Assembly (NCBI RefSeq): GCF_001667035.1
Contig: NZ_LZIR01000023.1
Span: 1 to 64,000 of the forward strand
Source of the DNA: Mycobacterium sp. 852002-51057_SCH5723018
Lineage (GTDB): Bacteria; Actinomycetota; Actinomycetes; Mycobacteriales; Mycobacteriaceae
Reading direction: 5' to 3'
DNA length: 64,000 bases
Positions 62,951-64,000 of this stretch are shown one piece after another. The notes beneath the pieces are model-generated. The model did not search any database and had not been told where the DNA came from. It was given only the letters and a program-made list of their open reading frames with translations. The position numbers and the translations under genes are program-made. The first letter of the stretch is position 1; every line of letters begins with the position of its first letter.

Positions 62951-63544
62951 TCAGTGGACTGATTCGATTCGGTCTGCCAGCATGGCGGTCCAGTCGGCGA
63001 CGTATTGCTCGTCGGATGTGCCTATCTGGGGGTTGTGAAACACGACGCGGGTTGCCTGTTTTCCGAGTAGGGCGTTGATGCCGACGACGGCAATCCGTTT
63101 GGCCTCGGGGCGTTTGAGCTTGGGCGCGCAGCCCGTGATCCAGTCGGCGAGTTCGCTGTAGAGCCCGTCAAGCAGTGCGGCGTAGGCATCGTTGAGACGC
63201 TTCGAGTCGGCAGCGGGGGTGCGGGCCGCGACTTGGAGGAATTCGCTTTCCCGGTCGAGGACGCTCATCAGGTACCGGCAGAGCAGCGTGAGTTCCGTCC
63301 GCAGGTCGCCCTGCCCGGCGAACAGGGCGCTGATGTCATGCATGGCGCGGCGCCGGTCGAGTTGGCGGTCGATCCCCGCACTGAGAAGCGCTTCCTTGGA
63401 CTTGAAGTGGTTGTAGAGCGCACCGCAACCGGGAACCAGGCCGGCGGCTTTTTCGATTTGGTTGATGCTGGTCGCCCGGTACCCCTGTTCGCTGAACAGC
63501 CGCATGGCTTCGCTGACCAGCCGTTCCTTTGTCGAGATCTGCAC
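62951..63544 (-). CDS. TetR-family transcriptional regulator
   Basis: 197 residues from GTG 63544 (VQISTKERLVSEAM). HTH: GYRATSINQIEKAAGLVPGCGALYNHFKSKEALL, with the Y-N-H-F recognition helix. The C-terminal part is the AcrR-like helical domain. It is convergent with the phenolic acid decarboxylase gene (28-base gap) and divergent from the ABC1 kinase gene at 63623. The 78-base shared region with AAGTAAGTACATATATTTCG-like sequence is likely its operator; the target is probably the ABC1 kinase gene or its own promoter. Confidence 0.88.
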   Translation of the reverse strand: MQISTKERLVSEAMRLFSEQGYRATSINQIEKAAGLVPGCGALYNHFKSKEALLSAGIDRQLDRRRAMHDISALFAGQGDLRTELTLLCRYLMSVLDRESEFLQVAARTPAADSKRLNDAYAALLDGLYSELADWITGCAPKLKRPEAKRIAVVGINALLGKQATRVVFHNPQIGTSDEQYVADWTAMLADRIESVH

Positions 63545-63622
63545 CCTTGACCGCCTATAAGTAAGTACATATATTTCGTAGTAGGCCACTATACCAAGAC
63601 GGCCGGGCCCGAGGAGGTCACG

Positions 63623-64000
63623 ATGGCAGATATGGATCGGCCAGTGCCCCACGGCCGGATGCGCCGCACGATGCCGATGGCGGGCTTCACCGCCCGCGCA
63701 GCCGGCGGCCGCATGCTGGCCGGTCTGCGCGAAAGGGCCGGTGACACAGGCGCGGTGCAGCGTTTTCATGAACGCACGGCCGAACGCTACGTCGAGTTGC
63801 TCGGCCACTCCAAGGGCGTGCTGATGAAGGCGGGACAACTGGCCTCGATGGTCGACGCGGCCGCGGTTGGTGCCGGAGAGCTGTCGCCCTATCAAAAAGC
63901 GCTGACGCGATTGCAGGCTGATGCGCCGCCGATGGATTCGGTGCTGGCGCTGGAAGTCTTGGAGGCGGACCTTGGCCGGCCCGCCGGCACGGTGTTCGCC
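63623..64000 (+). CDS. ABC1/UbiB-family atypical kinase, N-terminal part (cut by window edge)
   Basis: 126 codons from ATG 63623 (GAGGAGG upstream), running off the window. HSKGVLMKAGQLASMVD is the KxGQ motif unique to the ABC1/UbiB/COQ8 kinases (Lys-x-Gly-Gln), and AGELSPYQKALTRLQADAPPM matches the following helix with the conserved acidic segment. Family members are atypical ATPases linked to isoprenoid lipid biosynthesis. The catalytic part is beyond the edge. Confidence 0.92.
   Translation, partial: MADMDRPVPHGRMRRTMPMAGFTARAAGGRMLAGLRERAGDTGAVQRFHERTAERYVELLGHSKGVLMKAGQLASMVDAAAVGAGELSPYQKALTRLQADAPPMDSVLALEVLEADLGRPAGTVFA

Overview
The window is high-GC DNA from a Mycobacterium, most likely a slow-growing non-tuberculous species. 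From 3 kb to 37.5 kb the gene order follows the M. tuberculosis chromosome near oriC. First come homologues of Rv0022c (whiB5) to Rv0029. Then come Rv0036c to Rv0058: MDMPI-like protein, MFS transporter, YqgE/AlgH protein, mtc28, leuS, marR, gntR, F420 oxidoreductase, esterase, ino1, padR, DUF5318, ponA1, GT87 mannosyltransferase-like protein, DJ-1-like protein, rpsF, ssb, rpsR, rplI and dnaB. These assignments rest on remembered order, lengths and sequence features, not on a search. Relative to that backbone the window adds an SBF-type transporter, an SDR and a fused amino-acid ABC transporter, and it lacks Rv0030-Rv0035.

Layout. 0-3 kb: GNAT, pirin and acyl-CoA dehydrogenase. 3-9.3 kb: whiB5, an XRE regulator, an NlpC/P60 hydrolase, two DUF4226 proteins, an ESX-type small helical protein and a 47-residue gene that ends tail to tail with its neighbour. 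9.3-26.5 kb: conserved housekeeping genes with three minisatellites (51, 36 and 54 bp units). 26.7-32 kb: cell-wall genes including PonA1. 32-37.5 kb: ribosomal-protein/ssb operon and dnaB, whose product carries two inteins, one of them a 145-residue mini-intein with the hallmarks of class 3 splicing.

37.8-64 kb is accessory. It contains a Rieske/DUF6529-like/secreted-protein operon, a decaying patch (LuxR remnant, alpha/beta-hydrolase remnant, truncated amidase), and a catabolic-looking set (HSL esterase, NmrA-like, GMC oxidoreductase, alpha/beta hydrolase, Baeyer-Villiger-type monooxygenase, SDR) with TetR regulators and clear palindromic operators. The end holds a phospholipase C-like enzyme, a secreted histidine phosphatase, a duplicated 120-residue membrane protein, an MBL hydrolase, a phenolic acid decarboxylase and the start of an ABC1 kinase.

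The most exciting element is at 52.8-56.8 kb: three tightly packed genes that look like a lanthipeptide pathway of the class V kind. The first encodes a 165-residue protein with a long leader and a Cys/Thr-rich tail holding four Thr/Ser-x(n)-Cys pairs. The second is an APH-like kinase. The third is a 765-residue protein in which a HopA1-effector-like domain (the lyase type of class V) is fused to a LanC-like cyclase with the Cys...Cys-His zinc ligands. No transporter, protease or tailoring enzyme is adjacent. The function is inferred from domain architecture only.
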